From Candidatus Nomurabacteria bacterium (GTDB lineage: Bacteria > Patescibacteriota > Minisyncoccia > Phycocordibacterales > UBA9973): a stretch of 57,766 nt of DNA. Position 1 is the first letter of the stretch, and each line of letters starts with the position of its first letter. The stretch lies in assembly GCA_023267275.1 (NCBI GenBank), contig JAHFNO010000007.1:1-57766 (forward strand), in the 5' to 3' direction. Below the pieces are notes generated by a model that saw nothing but the letters and a program-made list of their open reading frames with translations, was not told where the DNA came from and made no database searches. Of this stretch, positions 45,583 to 53,511 are shown one piece after another. A program made the translations under genes and the position numbers.

Positions 45583-46167
45583 GTGGAAAATAAACAAGTG
45601 ATTTCAATATTGAAAAACAACGGCATTGGTATACTGCCCACCGATACTTTATATGGGGTAGTTGGTAGTGCCTTTTCAAAAAAAGCTGTTGAGCGAATAC
45701 ATCAAATTAAAGAACGAGATGAAAACAAACCGTTTATTGTTCTTCTCTCGCAAATTTCTGATCTTGCCAAATTTGGTATCACATTAAATTCAACGCAGAA
45801 GAATTATCTTGATTCTGTTTGGCCTGGACCGGTTTCTGTGATATTGCCATGTTATGCAAATAAATTTGCATATTTACATCGCGATACAAAATCAATCGCA
45901 TTTCGAATACCGAAAAATAAAAAACTGCGTGAATTTTTACTACAGACGGGTCCACTCGTAGCTCCATCTGCAAATCCGCAAGGAGAGATGCCAGCCACAA
46001 CAATTCGTGAAGCAAAAAAATATTTTAGTGACAATGTTGATTTTTATATCGCCGGAGGCAAGAAAAAAGGCAACGAGAATGTATTCATACCGGCGCCCCC
46101 GAAAGGGGGCAAGCCATCCAAAATTGTATCGCTTGCCTCAGATTCTCCTGTTATAATTCGAGAATAA
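45583..46167 (+). CDS. tsaC: L-threonylcarbamoyladenylate synthase (YrdC/Sua5 domain)
   Basis: TsaC makes threonylcarbamoyl-AMP from Thr, bicarbonate and ATP, the first step of tRNA t6A37 formation. The 194-residue product has the YrdC core: GILPTDTLYGVVGSAF (about 15-30), KRED-like IHQIKERDENKPFIVLL (about 40-56), WPGPVSVILPC (about 80-90), SIAFRIPKN (about 104-112) and LVAPSANPQGEMPATT (about 125-140). It lacks the Sua5 C-terminal domain. The GTG start agrees with the conserved N-terminus and promoter. TsaB/D/E are not in the window. Confidence 0.93.
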   Translation: MENKQVISILKNNGIGILPTDTLYGVVGSAFSKKAVERIHQIKERDENKPFIVLLSQISDLAKFGITLNSTQKNYLDSVWPGPVSVILPCYANKFAYLHRDTKSIAFRIPKNKKLREFLLQTGPLVAPSANPQGEMPATTIREAKKYFSDNVDFYIAGGKKKGNENVFIPAPPKGGKPSKIVSLASDSPVIIRE

Positions 46168-46178
46168 ACAAAGGTTGG

Positions 46179-46257
46179 GTCATCCTGAACTTGTTTCAGG
46201 ATCTATATAAATCAAAATACAGTACAAACCTGGATCCTGAAACAAGTTCAGGATGAC
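46179..46257. repeat. REP-type palindrome downstream of tsaC
   Basis: GTCATCCTGAACTTGTTTCA faces its complement ending AGGATGAC, with GGG/CCC extending the outer pairing. It separates the converging tsaC and DUF1003-like genes. Confidence 0.93.
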
Positions 46258-46270
46258 CCGGGAATAAAGG

Positions 46271-46771
46271 TTACTTTTGATTTCGACGCTTCATCTCGCT
46301 AATCTCTTCACCCAAAGCCTTCAGTGAATGTTCGATGCGTTCGAGCACTTCACGCTCAATAATTTCTTCTTTTGTTTCTTTTTCATCGTCCTCCTGGATG
46401 TCTTCCACATCTTCTTGAATCTCGTCGACATCTTCCTGAATTTCATCAATGTCTTCCTGGATTTCTTCCACATCTTCCTGGATTTCCTCCACGTCTTCTG
46501 ACACTTCCTCAAGTTGTTTTGCCTGGCGATTGACGCTCATTTGAATAAATATTGAAAGATAGATTGCTTCGAGCGAAACTATTGTGGTAAGCACGAGCAA
46601 AATGGTATTGAACGGCACTCCAAAAAAATACAAAAGAAACGAAACAATAAACATCGCCGTGTGAAATACGAGAGAACCAGTGGAGCCGATTGAACGCGTT
46701 GCTCGCATGGAAACATATTCAAGAAGTGATTCGTTTGTGAGTCGAGGGTTGCGATTTTTTCGAGCTATCAT
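46271..46771 (-). CDS. DUF1003-like membrane protein with heptad coiled coil
   Basis: The 166-residue protein has two membrane helices (about 32-50 and 57-76) in a DUF1003-like arrangement (SLVFHTAMFIVSFLLYFFG; PFNTILLVLTTIVSLEAIYL; FIQMSVNRQA). A long cytoplasmic coiled coil follows, made of near-perfect seven-residue repeats (EDVEEIQ, EDIDEIQ, EDVDEIQ, EDVEDIQ; about 95-130), then a charged helix. Function of DUF1003 is unknown. The repeated 21-bp units could expand or contract, changing coil length. It converges with tsaC across a REP. Confidence 0.75.
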   Translation of the reverse strand: MIARKNRNPRLTNESLLEYVSMRATRSIGSTGSLVFHTAMFIVSFLLYFFGVPFNTILLVLTTIVSLEAIYLSIFIQMSVNRQAKQLEEVSEDVEEIQEDVEEIQEDIDEIQEDVDEIQEDVEDIQEDDEKETKEEIIEREVLERIEHSLKALGEEISEMKRRNQK

Positions 46772-46842
46772 AGAAATTTTGAGTTTTGCATAAGCGTGCC
46801 CTTACGATTGAAAATTAAGCCTTTTTATTATACTATGGGTTC

Positions 46843-47397
46843 ATGGATACTCAAACAACAAAAGGTTCAAAATTTACTAAATGGGCGATGATTATTGCAA
46901 TCGTTGTTGTTCTCAATTTGTTTTTCAATTATGCGATCTCTCTCGTATATAAAGCACCTGCCTACGAAGATTTTATAAAACCAACACAGGTAGTTGAGCC
47001 GATCACTACAAAAGATGATTGTTTGAAAGTGGGTGGTCAGTGGACCGATCCAGATACTCGCTACGAAAATATTCCAACTCCTGGAATGAAAAGTGCACCA
47101 GCTGTTGGGTATTGTGATCCAAATTACACGAAGCAAATGGAATTCAATACAGCTACAAAAAATTATAGCCGCACAGTATTTATTATTCTTGTGATACTCG
47201 GCGTAATTTCACTCGGACTTTCTGCTCTGTTTACCAATGCAATACTTTCGCCTGCATTTTCTTGGGGTGGGGTACTTTCCTTGATCATTGCATCAATGCG
47301 CTACTGGAGTGACGCAGACAATTTTGTAAAAGTACTTATTCTTGGAGTTGCTCTCGGTGCACTCATCTGGCTCGCGGTTAAAAAATTCCAAAATTAA
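46843..47397 (+). CDS. multi-helix membrane protein, unknown function
   Basis: The 184-residue protein has an N-terminal helix (about 14-36), an outside loop of about 70 residues with two Cys that could form a disulfide (DDCLKVGGQW; AVGYCDPNY), and three C-terminal helices (about 108-130, 134-152, 160-178). No family is recognised. The promoter TTGAAA-N17-TACTAT (46808-46836) puts the +1 on the ATG, so the mRNA is probably leaderless. Confidence 0.7.
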   Translation: MDTQTTKGSKFTKWAMIIAIVVVLNLFFNYAISLVYKAPAYEDFIKPTQVVEPITTKDDCLKVGGQWTDPDTRYENIPTPGMKSAPAVGYCDPNYTKQMEFNTATKNYSRTVFIILVILGVISLGLSALFTNAILSPAFSWGGVLSLIIASMRYWSDADNFVKVLILGVALGALIWLAVKKFQN

Positions 47398-47399
47398 AC

Positions 47400-47427
47400 T
47401 AGTCGTTAGTCTTTAGTCTACAGTCTT
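47400..47427. repeat. heptamer array TAGTCTT-type, left of the four-helix gene
   Basis: TAGTCGT, TAGTCTT, TAGTCTA and CAGTCTT in register, followed by TAGAA and the ATG at 47433. Confidence 0.75.
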
Positions 47428-47432
47428 TAGAA

Positions 47433-47801
47433 ATGCCAGAACAAACAAAAATAAACTCATTTAAAGACTTGATTGTTTGGCAAAAAAGCTTCCAGCTTGT
47501 TAGGCAGATATATAAAATAACTGAAAAAATACCATCTACCGAAATGTATGGATTGAAATCTCAGATGCAGAGGTCATCAGTTTCTATTCCTTCAAACATT
47601 GCAGAGGGGTTTTACCGAAGAACACCAAAAGATTTTAAACAATTTTTACATATAGCATTTGGTTCAACCGCTGAACTTGAGACACAGTTGCTGTTGTGTA
47701 AAGAGCTGTATTCGATTAATATCGAAGAAGAAGGAAAATTGCTTACAGAAGTTAGTAAAATGCTCAGAGTATTTATTACTAAACTAGAGACTAAAGACTA
47801 A
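47433..47801 (+). CDS. four helix bundle protein (23S rRNA-IVP family)
   Basis: The 122-residue protein shows the family hallmarks: FKDLIVWQKSFQLVRQIYKI (about 10-29), EMYGLKSQMQRSSVSIPSNI (about 38-57) with AEGFYRR, and SAELETQL-like STAELETQLLL (about 79-89). Relatives are encoded in intervening sequences of 23S rRNA genes and as stand-alone genes; their biochemical role is unclear. The last codons (LETKD) are written by the heptamer array that follows, and an inverted array precedes the start. The pair of arrays resembles the one in the mreB-mreC spacer, so the gene may be an insertion. Confidence 0.88.
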   Translation: MPEQTKINSFKDLIVWQKSFQLVRQIYKITEKIPSTEMYGLKSQMQRSSVSIPSNIAEGFYRRTPKDFKQFLHIAFGSTAELETQLLLCKELYSINIEEEGKLLTEVSKMLRVFITKLETKD

Positions 47802-47813
47802 GCACTATAAACT
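47784..47813. repeat. heptamer array right of the four-helix gene, running into leuS
   Basis: CTAGAGA, CTAAAGA, CTAAGCA and CTATAAA in register, then CT and the leuS ATG. It is the reverse-complement type of the array at 47400. Confidence 0.75.
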
Positions 47814-50800
47814 ATGAATAATTACGATCATACGAAAATAGAAAAAAAATGGCAGAAGGAATGGGATACAAAAAAAACCTACGCAACTGCATCCTCTAAA
47901 AAAGCGAAAGGTAAAAAACCTTTTTATGTACTTGATATGTTTCCGTATCCATCTGGTGCAGGTCTTCATGTAGGTCATCCTCGCGGGTATATTGGTAGTG
48001 ATGTGATTGCGCGAAAAATGCGTATGGAGGGATACAATGTATTGCATCCAATGGGTTATGACGCTTTTGGTCTGCCTGCAGAACAATACGCAATCCAAAA
48101 CAATATTCATCCGCGCAAAGCTGTAGAACAAAATGTAAAAACATTTGAGCACCAGCTTTCTATCCTTGGTCTCTCATATGACTGGTCACGAAAAATAAAT
48201 ACAACTGATCCAGAGTATTACAAATGGACACAATGGATTTTTGAAAAAATATATGAATCCTGGTTTGATACTGAGAAAAATTCTGCACGACCAATAGCCG
48301 AACTTGTTGCACTATTTGAAAAGCGTGGCAACGTCGGTATTTCTGCGTGTTCATCAAATACTCAATTGTTTTCTGCAAAGGAGTGGCTGCTGATGAGCGA
48401 GATGGAAAAGCAAAATACACTCATGCAGTATCGCCTCGCATATGAAGGATATTCAGAGGTGAATTGGTGTCCTGAACTCGGCACGGTGCTCGCCAACGAC
48501 GAAATCGTTGATGGTCCAAATGGTCCAGTATCAGAACGTGGCGGATATCCTGTAGAAAAGAAAACAATGCGCCAATGGTTTATGCGTATTACTGCATATG
48601 CGGATCGACTTATTTCTGGTCTCGACAATCTCGACTGGCCAAGCCACATCAAAGAAATTCAAAAAAATTGGATCGGAAAAAGTGAAGGAGCAGAAATCGA
48701 GTTTAAAGTTGAAAGTGTAAAGTCGAAAGTCGGTACAATCAAGGTATTTACGACACGAGCGGATACTCTATTTGGTGTGACGTATGTTGTGCTCGCGCCA
48801 GAACATCCATTAATCTCAAATCTCAAATCTCAAATCTCAAATCTGACTGAAGTTGAACAATACCTTGCAGAAGCAAAAAAGAAAGACGACATTATTCGTG
48901 CATCTACCGACAAGGAAAAGAGTGGTGTTGAGCTGAAAGGCATTCGCGCAATCAATCCGGCAAACGGCGAAGAGGTGCCAGTATGGGTAGCAGATTATGT
49001 GTTGCCACAATATGGCACGGGAGCAGTAATGGCCGTACCTGCGCACGACGAACGAGATTTTGCATTTGCGAAGAAATATAATTTGCCGATGAAGCAGGTT
49101 GTTAAGCCTGTGTTTATTGATCCTATAAATCCACCACGATTCGGACTTAGTGAAGTTGTTCGTAATACTGTTTATATTTTTTTAAAAAACAAACAAACAG
49201 GTTTATACGCATTATTGCGCTGGCATGGAACTCTTGAAGGTATTACTACTGTGGTAATGGGCGGACAAGAAGAAGGAGAGACTCGCGAAGAGGCTTGTCT
49301 TAAAGAAATTAAGGAAGAAACTGGTTTAGTGAATGCTTGTTTTGTAAAAGAAATGCCATGGGTATCAGATGCCAAATATTGTGCTTCGCATAAAAATCAA
49401 AATCGGTTATCTATTTCATATGCATATTTATATGAAATTGATTCACTTGATGGGCAAATATTAGTTTCAGAAGAAGAAAAAAAGTTAGCTACACTTTATT
49501 GGGGTACAGCAGAAGAATTAGCTAAAAAAGTTCCTGAGCATCAAAAATATTTATGGGCACAGTTGTGTGTAGTGTCTCCAGTTTTAAACGATGGTTTATT
49601 AATGAATTCTGGAAAATTTGACGGACTGTCATCAGAAGAAGCTCGAGAAAAAATCACTCAATCCGTCGGAGGAAGAATTGTTACGAAGTTTAAACTTCGC
49701 GATGCTATTTTTGCACGTCAGCGATATTGGGGCGAGCCGATTCCACTTTTTACCAAGGATGGAATTATTCACGAAGTCGCAGAGAAAAAATTACCACTCG
49801 AACTACCGAATGTAAAAAGTTATGAGCCGACTGGCACCGGAGAGAGCCCACTTGCCGGAGTTGCTTCATGGGTAAAAGCTGGATACGAGACAAATACAAT
49901 GCCGGGTTGGGCGGGAAGTTCTTGGTATTTCTTGCGCTATGCCGATCCAAAAAATAAAAAAGCTTTTGCCGATAAAAATGAACTCGATTATTGGTTCGAC
50001 AAAAAGAATCAGGGAGGAGTAGATGTGTATGTGGGTGGAGCGGAACATTCTACCGGACACTTGCTCTATTCGCGTTTTTGGCATCAATTTCTTTTTGATA
50101 TGGGATTTGTTCCAACACCAGAACCATTTCAAATGCTTCGAAATCAAGGAATGATTTTGGCTTCCGATGGACGCAAAATGTCAAAGCGATGGGGAAATGT
50201 AATCAATCCTGACGATATTGTAAAAACGTATGGAGCAGACACGCTTCGTTTGTATGAAATGTTTATTGGACCATTTGATTCGAGTTTGCCATGGCAGACC
50301 GATAGTATTATCGGTCCACGACGTTTTATTGAACGTGTTTGGAAAATGGGGGCGCGTGTCCTCGAAACAAAATCAAAAACTACAAGCGCTGATGCAGAGC
50401 GTGCAATTCATTTTGCTATCAAAAAAGTAAGTGAAGATATTGCAAGCTTTGGTTTCAACACGGCAGTGTCTGCAATGATGATTTGTTTGAATGAAATGGA
50501 AAAAGGGGAAACCATCTCGATAGCTGATTTCAAAAAGTTTTTGCAATTGCTTGCACCGTTTGCGCCATATGTTTCTGAAGAACTCTGGCACGAAATCTCG
50601 AATCTTGAATCTCGAAACTCAAATCTTCAGATACAAGATACAAGAAATGAGATACAAGTTTCAAGCATTCATCTTTCTGGTTGGCCAATGTTTGATCCCG
50701 CAAAACTTGTTTCAGATACTATGACAATAGTTGTTTCGGTAAACGGTAAACCACGCGAACATCTTACTGTTGCTCGAACCGCTACGCAAAAGGATATTGA

Positions 50801-50903
50801 GGACATGGCACGTCAATCAGAAAAGGTGCAAACATTTTTGCAGGGAGTAGAACCAAAGCGGGTGATTTATGTACCAGAGAAATTAATTAATTTTGTGCTG
50901 TAA
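47814..50903 (+). CDS. leuS: leucyl-tRNA synthetase with an inserted Nudix domain
   Basis: LeuRS charges tRNA-Leu. The 1029-residue protein is about 170-200 residues longer than usual. Class I motifs are present: FPYPSGAGLHVGHPRGY (about 43-59) and RKMSKRWGNVINPDD (about 788-802). The CP1 editing domain has FTTRADTLFG (about 313) and PAHDERDFAFA (about 407-417). Between KYNLPMKQVV and GLLMNSGKFDG, where other LeuRS have a short linker, lies a Nudix domain (about 435-595) with a recognisable Nudix box at 483-505 (G483, E489, then KEIKEETGL; Arg replaced by Lys). Three heptamer arrays add further in-frame segments. The ATG follows a heptamer array directly. Confidence 0.95.
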   Translation: MNNYDHTKIEKKWQKEWDTKKTYATASSKKAKGKKPFYVLDMFPYPSGAGLHVGHPRGYIGSDVIARKMRMEGYNVLHPMGYDAFGLPAEQYAIQNNIHPRKAVEQNVKTFEHQLSILGLSYDWSRKINTTDPEYYKWTQWIFEKIYESWFDTEKNSARPIAELVALFEKRGNVGISACSSNTQLFSAKEWLLMSEMEKQNTLMQYRLAYEGYSEVNWCPELGTVLANDEIVDGPNGPVSERGGYPVEKKTMRQWFMRITAYADRLISGLDNLDWPSHIKEIQKNWIGKSEGAEIEFKVESVKSKVGTIKVFTTRADTLFGVTYVVLAPEHPLISNLKSQISNLTEVEQYLAEAKKKDDIIRASTDKEKSGVELKGIRAINPANGEEVPVWVADYVLPQYGTGAVMAVPAHDERDFAFAKKYNLPMKQVVKPVFIDPINPPRFGLSEVVRNTVYIFLKNKQTGLYALLRWHGTLEGITTVVMGGQEEGETREEACLKEIKEETGLVNACFVKEMPWVSDAKYCASHKNQNRLSISYAYLYEIDSLDGQILVSEEEKKLATLYWGTAEELAKKVPEHQKYLWAQLCVVSPVLNDGLLMNSGKFDGLSSEEAREKITQSVGGRIVTKFKLRDAIFARQRYWGEPIPLFTKDGIIHEVAEKKLPLELPNVKSYEPTGTGESPLAGVASWVKAGYETNTMPGWAGSSWYFLRYADPKNKKAFADKNELDYWFDKKNQGGVDVYVGGAEHSTGHLLYSRFWHQFLFDMGFVPTPEPFQMLRNQGMILASDGRKMSKRWGNVINPDDIVKTYGADTLRLYEMFIGPFDSSLPWQTDSIIGPRRFIERVWKMGARVLETKSKTTSADAERAIHFAIKKVSEDIASFGFNTAVSAMMICLNEMEKGETISIADFKKFLQLLAPFAPYVSEELWHEISNLESRNSNLQIQDTRNEIQVSSIHLSGWPMFDPAKLVSDTMTIVVSVNGKPREHLTVARTATQKDIEDMARQSEKVQTFLQGVEPKRVIYVPEKLINFVL
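48701..48733 (+). repeat. in-frame heptamer array 1 in leuS
   Basis: GTTTAAA, GTTGAAA, GTGTAAA and GTCGAAA, then GTCGG; read as FKVESVKSKVG. Confidence 0.85.
48813..48847 (+). repeat. in-frame heptamer array 2 in leuS
   Basis: ATCTCAA four times exactly, then ATCTGAC; read as ISNLKSQISNLT. Confidence 0.9.
49110..49600 (+). other. region of leuS encoding the inserted Nudix domain
   Basis: Residues about 433-595. It is flanked by LeuRS editing-domain sequence on the left and the conserved MNSGxFDG segment on the right. The Nudix box begins with GGQEEGETREEACL and continues KEIKEETGL. Codon use is more AT-rich than in the surrounding synthetase, with several A-runs. Confidence 0.8.
50594..50663 (+). 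repeat. in-frame heptamer array 3 in leuS (ten units)
   Basis: AATCTCG, AATCTTG, AATCTCG, AAACTCA, AATCTTC, then AGATACA, AGATACA, AGAAATG, AGATACA, AGTTTCA. It is the longest array in the window and changes unit type midway. It lies in the anticodon-binding part, read as ISNLESRNSNLQIQDTRN and on. Confidence 0.88.
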
Positions 50904-50910
50904 TGAATTT

Positions 50911-50984
50911 GTCATTCCCGGCTCCGACCGGGAATCCAGTCTAATTTAATTCAAACCTGGATCCTGAATCAAGTTCAGGATGAC
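50911..50984. repeat. hybrid REP-type palindrome between leuS and murJ
   Basis: The left half is GTCATTCCCGGCTCCGACCG type, the right half ends CAAGTTCAGGATGAC. The two halves come from different sub-families, as in the uvrC copy. Confidence 0.9.
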
Positions 50985-50996
50985 ACAACCCAAAAA

Positions 50997-52673
50997 ATGA
51001 TACGTAAATTACTCAGATTAATAAACCGAAGAGAAGACGAAGGTGGTATGCATCAAGCAGCCATTCTTCTTGGTGTTTTTTCATTGATTTCTCAGCTCAT
51101 TGGTCTCTGGCGTGATCGAATGCTCGCACATACTATTGGCCCTGGACCATTGCTTGATGTGTATTATTCTGCATTTCGTATTCCGGATTTTATTTATCTC
51201 TCCATTGCCTCACTTGCTTCCATTACAGTACTCATGCCGTTTTTGATTGATCACATGAATAGCAACGGCAAGGATTCTGCGCGGAAATTTTTCAACGACG
51301 TGCTCTCCGGATTTTTTCTTTTGCTCACACTCGTTTCGATAGCCGTATATTTTATGATGCCACGCTTGGCTCAGTATATTGCGCCAGGATTTTCTACTCT
51401 GCAATTGCACGAGCTTGTGGGTGTGAGTCGCATTATGTTGCTCTCTCCGATTTTTATGGGTCTCTCCAACATGATTGGAACTGTCACTCAGCTCATGCGC
51501 AAGTTTGTTGTGTTTTCTTTGTCTCCCATTTTTTACAATCTGGGAATTGTATTCGGTATTCTCTTTTTGTATCCGAAATACGGCGTGTATGGTCTTGCGA
51601 TCGGTGTGGCACTTGGAGCATTGATGCATTTGCTCATCCAAATTCCTACAATAGTCAAAGCTGGATTTACTCCGAAGCTTGCAGCTCGTCTTGAACATGC
51701 AACGCTTCGCCAAGTTGTCTCGCTTTCACTTCCACGCACACTTGGTCTTTCGATGAATAGCATTGCACTTATCGTGATTCTTGCGATGGCATCCAAACTT
51801 TCTTCTGGGTCAATTTCTATTTTCAACTTTTCGTACAACCTTGAAACCACGCCGGTCGGTATCATTGGAATATCGTATGCCGTTGCATCGTTTCCACTTC
51901 TATCAGAAGCATTTGCACGAGGGGACATGGATAAATGGCAGAAGAGTATTATTTCTGCATTGCGACAAATTATTTTTTGGTCGCTACCACTTTCCGCACT
52001 TTTTATTGTGGTACGTGCGCAGATTGTACGCGTGACACTCGGCTCCGGCGCATTTTCTTGGAATGATACCAAGCTTACCGCAGCAGCATTTGCATTGTTT
52101 ACACTCGGCCTCATTGCACAAAATATGATTCTCGTTTCGGTGCGCGCATTTTATGCAGCACACAATACAAAGACCCCGCTCATCATCAATGCTTTTTGTT
52201 CTATCGTCATTGTGGCACTCGCATATTTTCTTCTCCATGCATTTGAAACTGTTCCAATGTTCCGCTACTTCATTGAGTCGCTACTTCGTGTACCAGACAT
52301 ACCACAGACTGCCGTACTCATGCTTCCACTCGCATACTCAATCGGTACATTGCTCAACGCATGGCTCCATTGGGTGGATTTGCGACGACAATATCTCACA
52401 TCAGTCGGTAGCTTGCCTCGCACATTGTTTGAAGCAGTCGCAGCGTCATTTGCGGTTGGAATTACTGCATACGCCTCGCTCAATGCACTTTCCTATGTGT
52501 TTAGTATGAATACATTTTTTGGAGTGCTTATGCAGGGAGGCATCGCCTGTATTTTGGGAACACTTGCTGGTCTTATTTTGCTCTATCTTTTGAAGAGTGA
52601 ATCATTGTTTGAAATATTGAATGCTGCTCGCAAAAAATTCTGGAAAGTGGATTTTGTAGAACCAGAAAAATAA
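50997..52673 (+). CDS. murJ: lipid II flippase MurJ (MviN family)
   Basis: MurJ flips lipid-linked peptidoglycan precursor across the membrane. The 558-residue protein has about 14 membrane helices of the MOP superfamily. Family signatures are GVFSLISQLIGLWRDRMLAH (about 26-45), DVYYSAFRIPDFIY (about 54-67) and the PxF-like IAPGFS segment (about 130), plus conserved Arg residues in the first helix and loop. The length is slightly above the E. coli protein. It fits with ddl, mreBC and the FtsB-like gene as wall-building functions. A REP separates it from leuS by 12 bp. A terminator lies downstream. Confidence 0.94.
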   Translation: MIRKLLRLINRREDEGGMHQAAILLGVFSLISQLIGLWRDRMLAHTIGPGPLLDVYYSAFRIPDFIYLSIASLASITVLMPFLIDHMNSNGKDSARKFFNDVLSGFFLLLTLVSIAVYFMMPRLAQYIAPGFSTLQLHELVGVSRIMLLSPIFMGLSNMIGTVTQLMRKFVVFSLSPIFYNLGIVFGILFLYPKYGVYGLAIGVALGALMHLLIQIPTIVKAGFTPKLAARLEHATLRQVVSLSLPRTLGLSMNSIALIVILAMASKLSSGSISIFNFSYNLETTPVGIIGISYAVASFPLLSEAFARGDMDKWQKSIISALRQIIFWSLPLSALFIVVRAQIVRVTLGSGAFSWNDTKLTAAAFALFTLGLIAQNMILVSVRAFYAAHNTKTPLIINAFCSIVIVALAYFLLHAFETVPMFRYFIESLLRVPDIPQTAVLMLPLAYSIGTLLNAWLHWVDLRRQYLTSVGSLPRTLFEAVAASFAVGITAYASLNALSYVFSMNTFFGVLMQGGIACILGTLAGLILLYLLKSESLFEILNAARKKFWKVDFVEPEK

Positions 52674-52710
52674 GAACACAGCTTTCTGGTTTTTGGTTTT
52701 AGTTTGAAAT

Positions 52711-52740
52711 AAAAAAGACCTCTGTTTTAAAGAGATCTTT
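52711..52740. terminator. terminator between murJ and the converging gene
   Basis: AAAGACCTCT-GTTTTAA-AGAGATCTTT with an A-run on one side; on the minus strand it is followed by TTTTTT. Confidence 0.75.
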
Positions 52741-52761
52741 CGTTCTTAAGCGATTATGAAA

Positions 52762-53379
52762 TTACATTTTATTCACATAAACTAATGCACGATTATTCCA
52801 ACTGAATGTATCACCCCCATTCATTTTTGAAATTGTTTTTGTACCGGTTGTAATTTTGCCATTTTCTTTTGACAACCATCTTACGTATTTACCTGCGTTA
52901 TCTTCATATATGGTTCCCCAAAATATTATATATACAAGTTTAGATACTACTCCTGAGGGTTCACTAAACCAGCAATCTTGTATTAAGTGGGGATAAGCCA
53001 GAAGATAATCCAAAAATGTCGCGTTTGCAGTTGGTTCATCTTTTAATGCTTCCATCAAGTCGATACCATAGGAAAACTTATTTTCATTCTGCACTCTTGT
53101 TACATAAGTATCAAAATCTTCCGGATGAAAAATTACATCTCCAAAGTGATTATGGCTCACTATTTTGGAACCATTTTCACAAAAAGGGGTTTCATGGGTT
53201 GGGATTAAGTGCATAATTTTTTCAGTTTGTTCAATGAATCTGATAATTTTCATTGCCAGTTCATTGTTTTTTGAATCAATCACTTTTTGTAGGTGCATAT
53301 ACATGCCACCAGCTTTTTCAAATTTTTTGGCGAACTCAAGCCACTGACCGAGTCCTTTGCTCACATCATCTTTTTTCAT
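52762..53379 (-). CDS. orphan protein of a small CPR-type family
   Basis: The 205-residue soluble protein contains ATFLDYLLAYPHLIQDCWFS (about 118-137) and KLVYIIFWGTIYEDNAGKYV (about 145-164), ending in an aromatic-rich stretch. The pattern FLDYLLAxPHLIP...FWGTIY is one I associate with small uncharacterised proteins of Parcubacteria; this is recollection, not a search. No catalytic motif is visible. It stands alone between murJ and lepA on the opposite strand. Confidence 0.68.
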   Translation of the reverse strand: MKKDDVSKGLGQWLEFAKKFEKAGGMYMHLQKVIDSKNNELAMKIIRFIEQTEKIMHLIPTHETPFCENGSKIVSHNHFGDVIFHPEDFDTYVTRVQNENKFSYGIDLMEALKDEPTANATFLDYLLAYPHLIQDCWFSEPSGVVSKLVYIIFWGTIYEDNAGKYVRWLSKENGKITTGTKTISKMNGGDTFSWNNRALVYVNKM

Positions 53380-53511
53380 GACGCATACAGTATTAAATTG
53401 TTAGGGAACCAATATTAGTTCTCGATTCGTATTATACAACTAATTATTAAAAATGCAAGCGAAAATAATGCTTTATAAAACAAGCATTTTCTGCTAGGAT
53501 GGCAGTATCTT

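Noticed and set aside
48813..48847. Exact short tandem repeats that might suggest a CRISPR-like array.
   Set aside because: The period is 7 nt with no spacers, it lies inside leuS, and no cas gene is present. No CRISPR array was found anywhere in the window.
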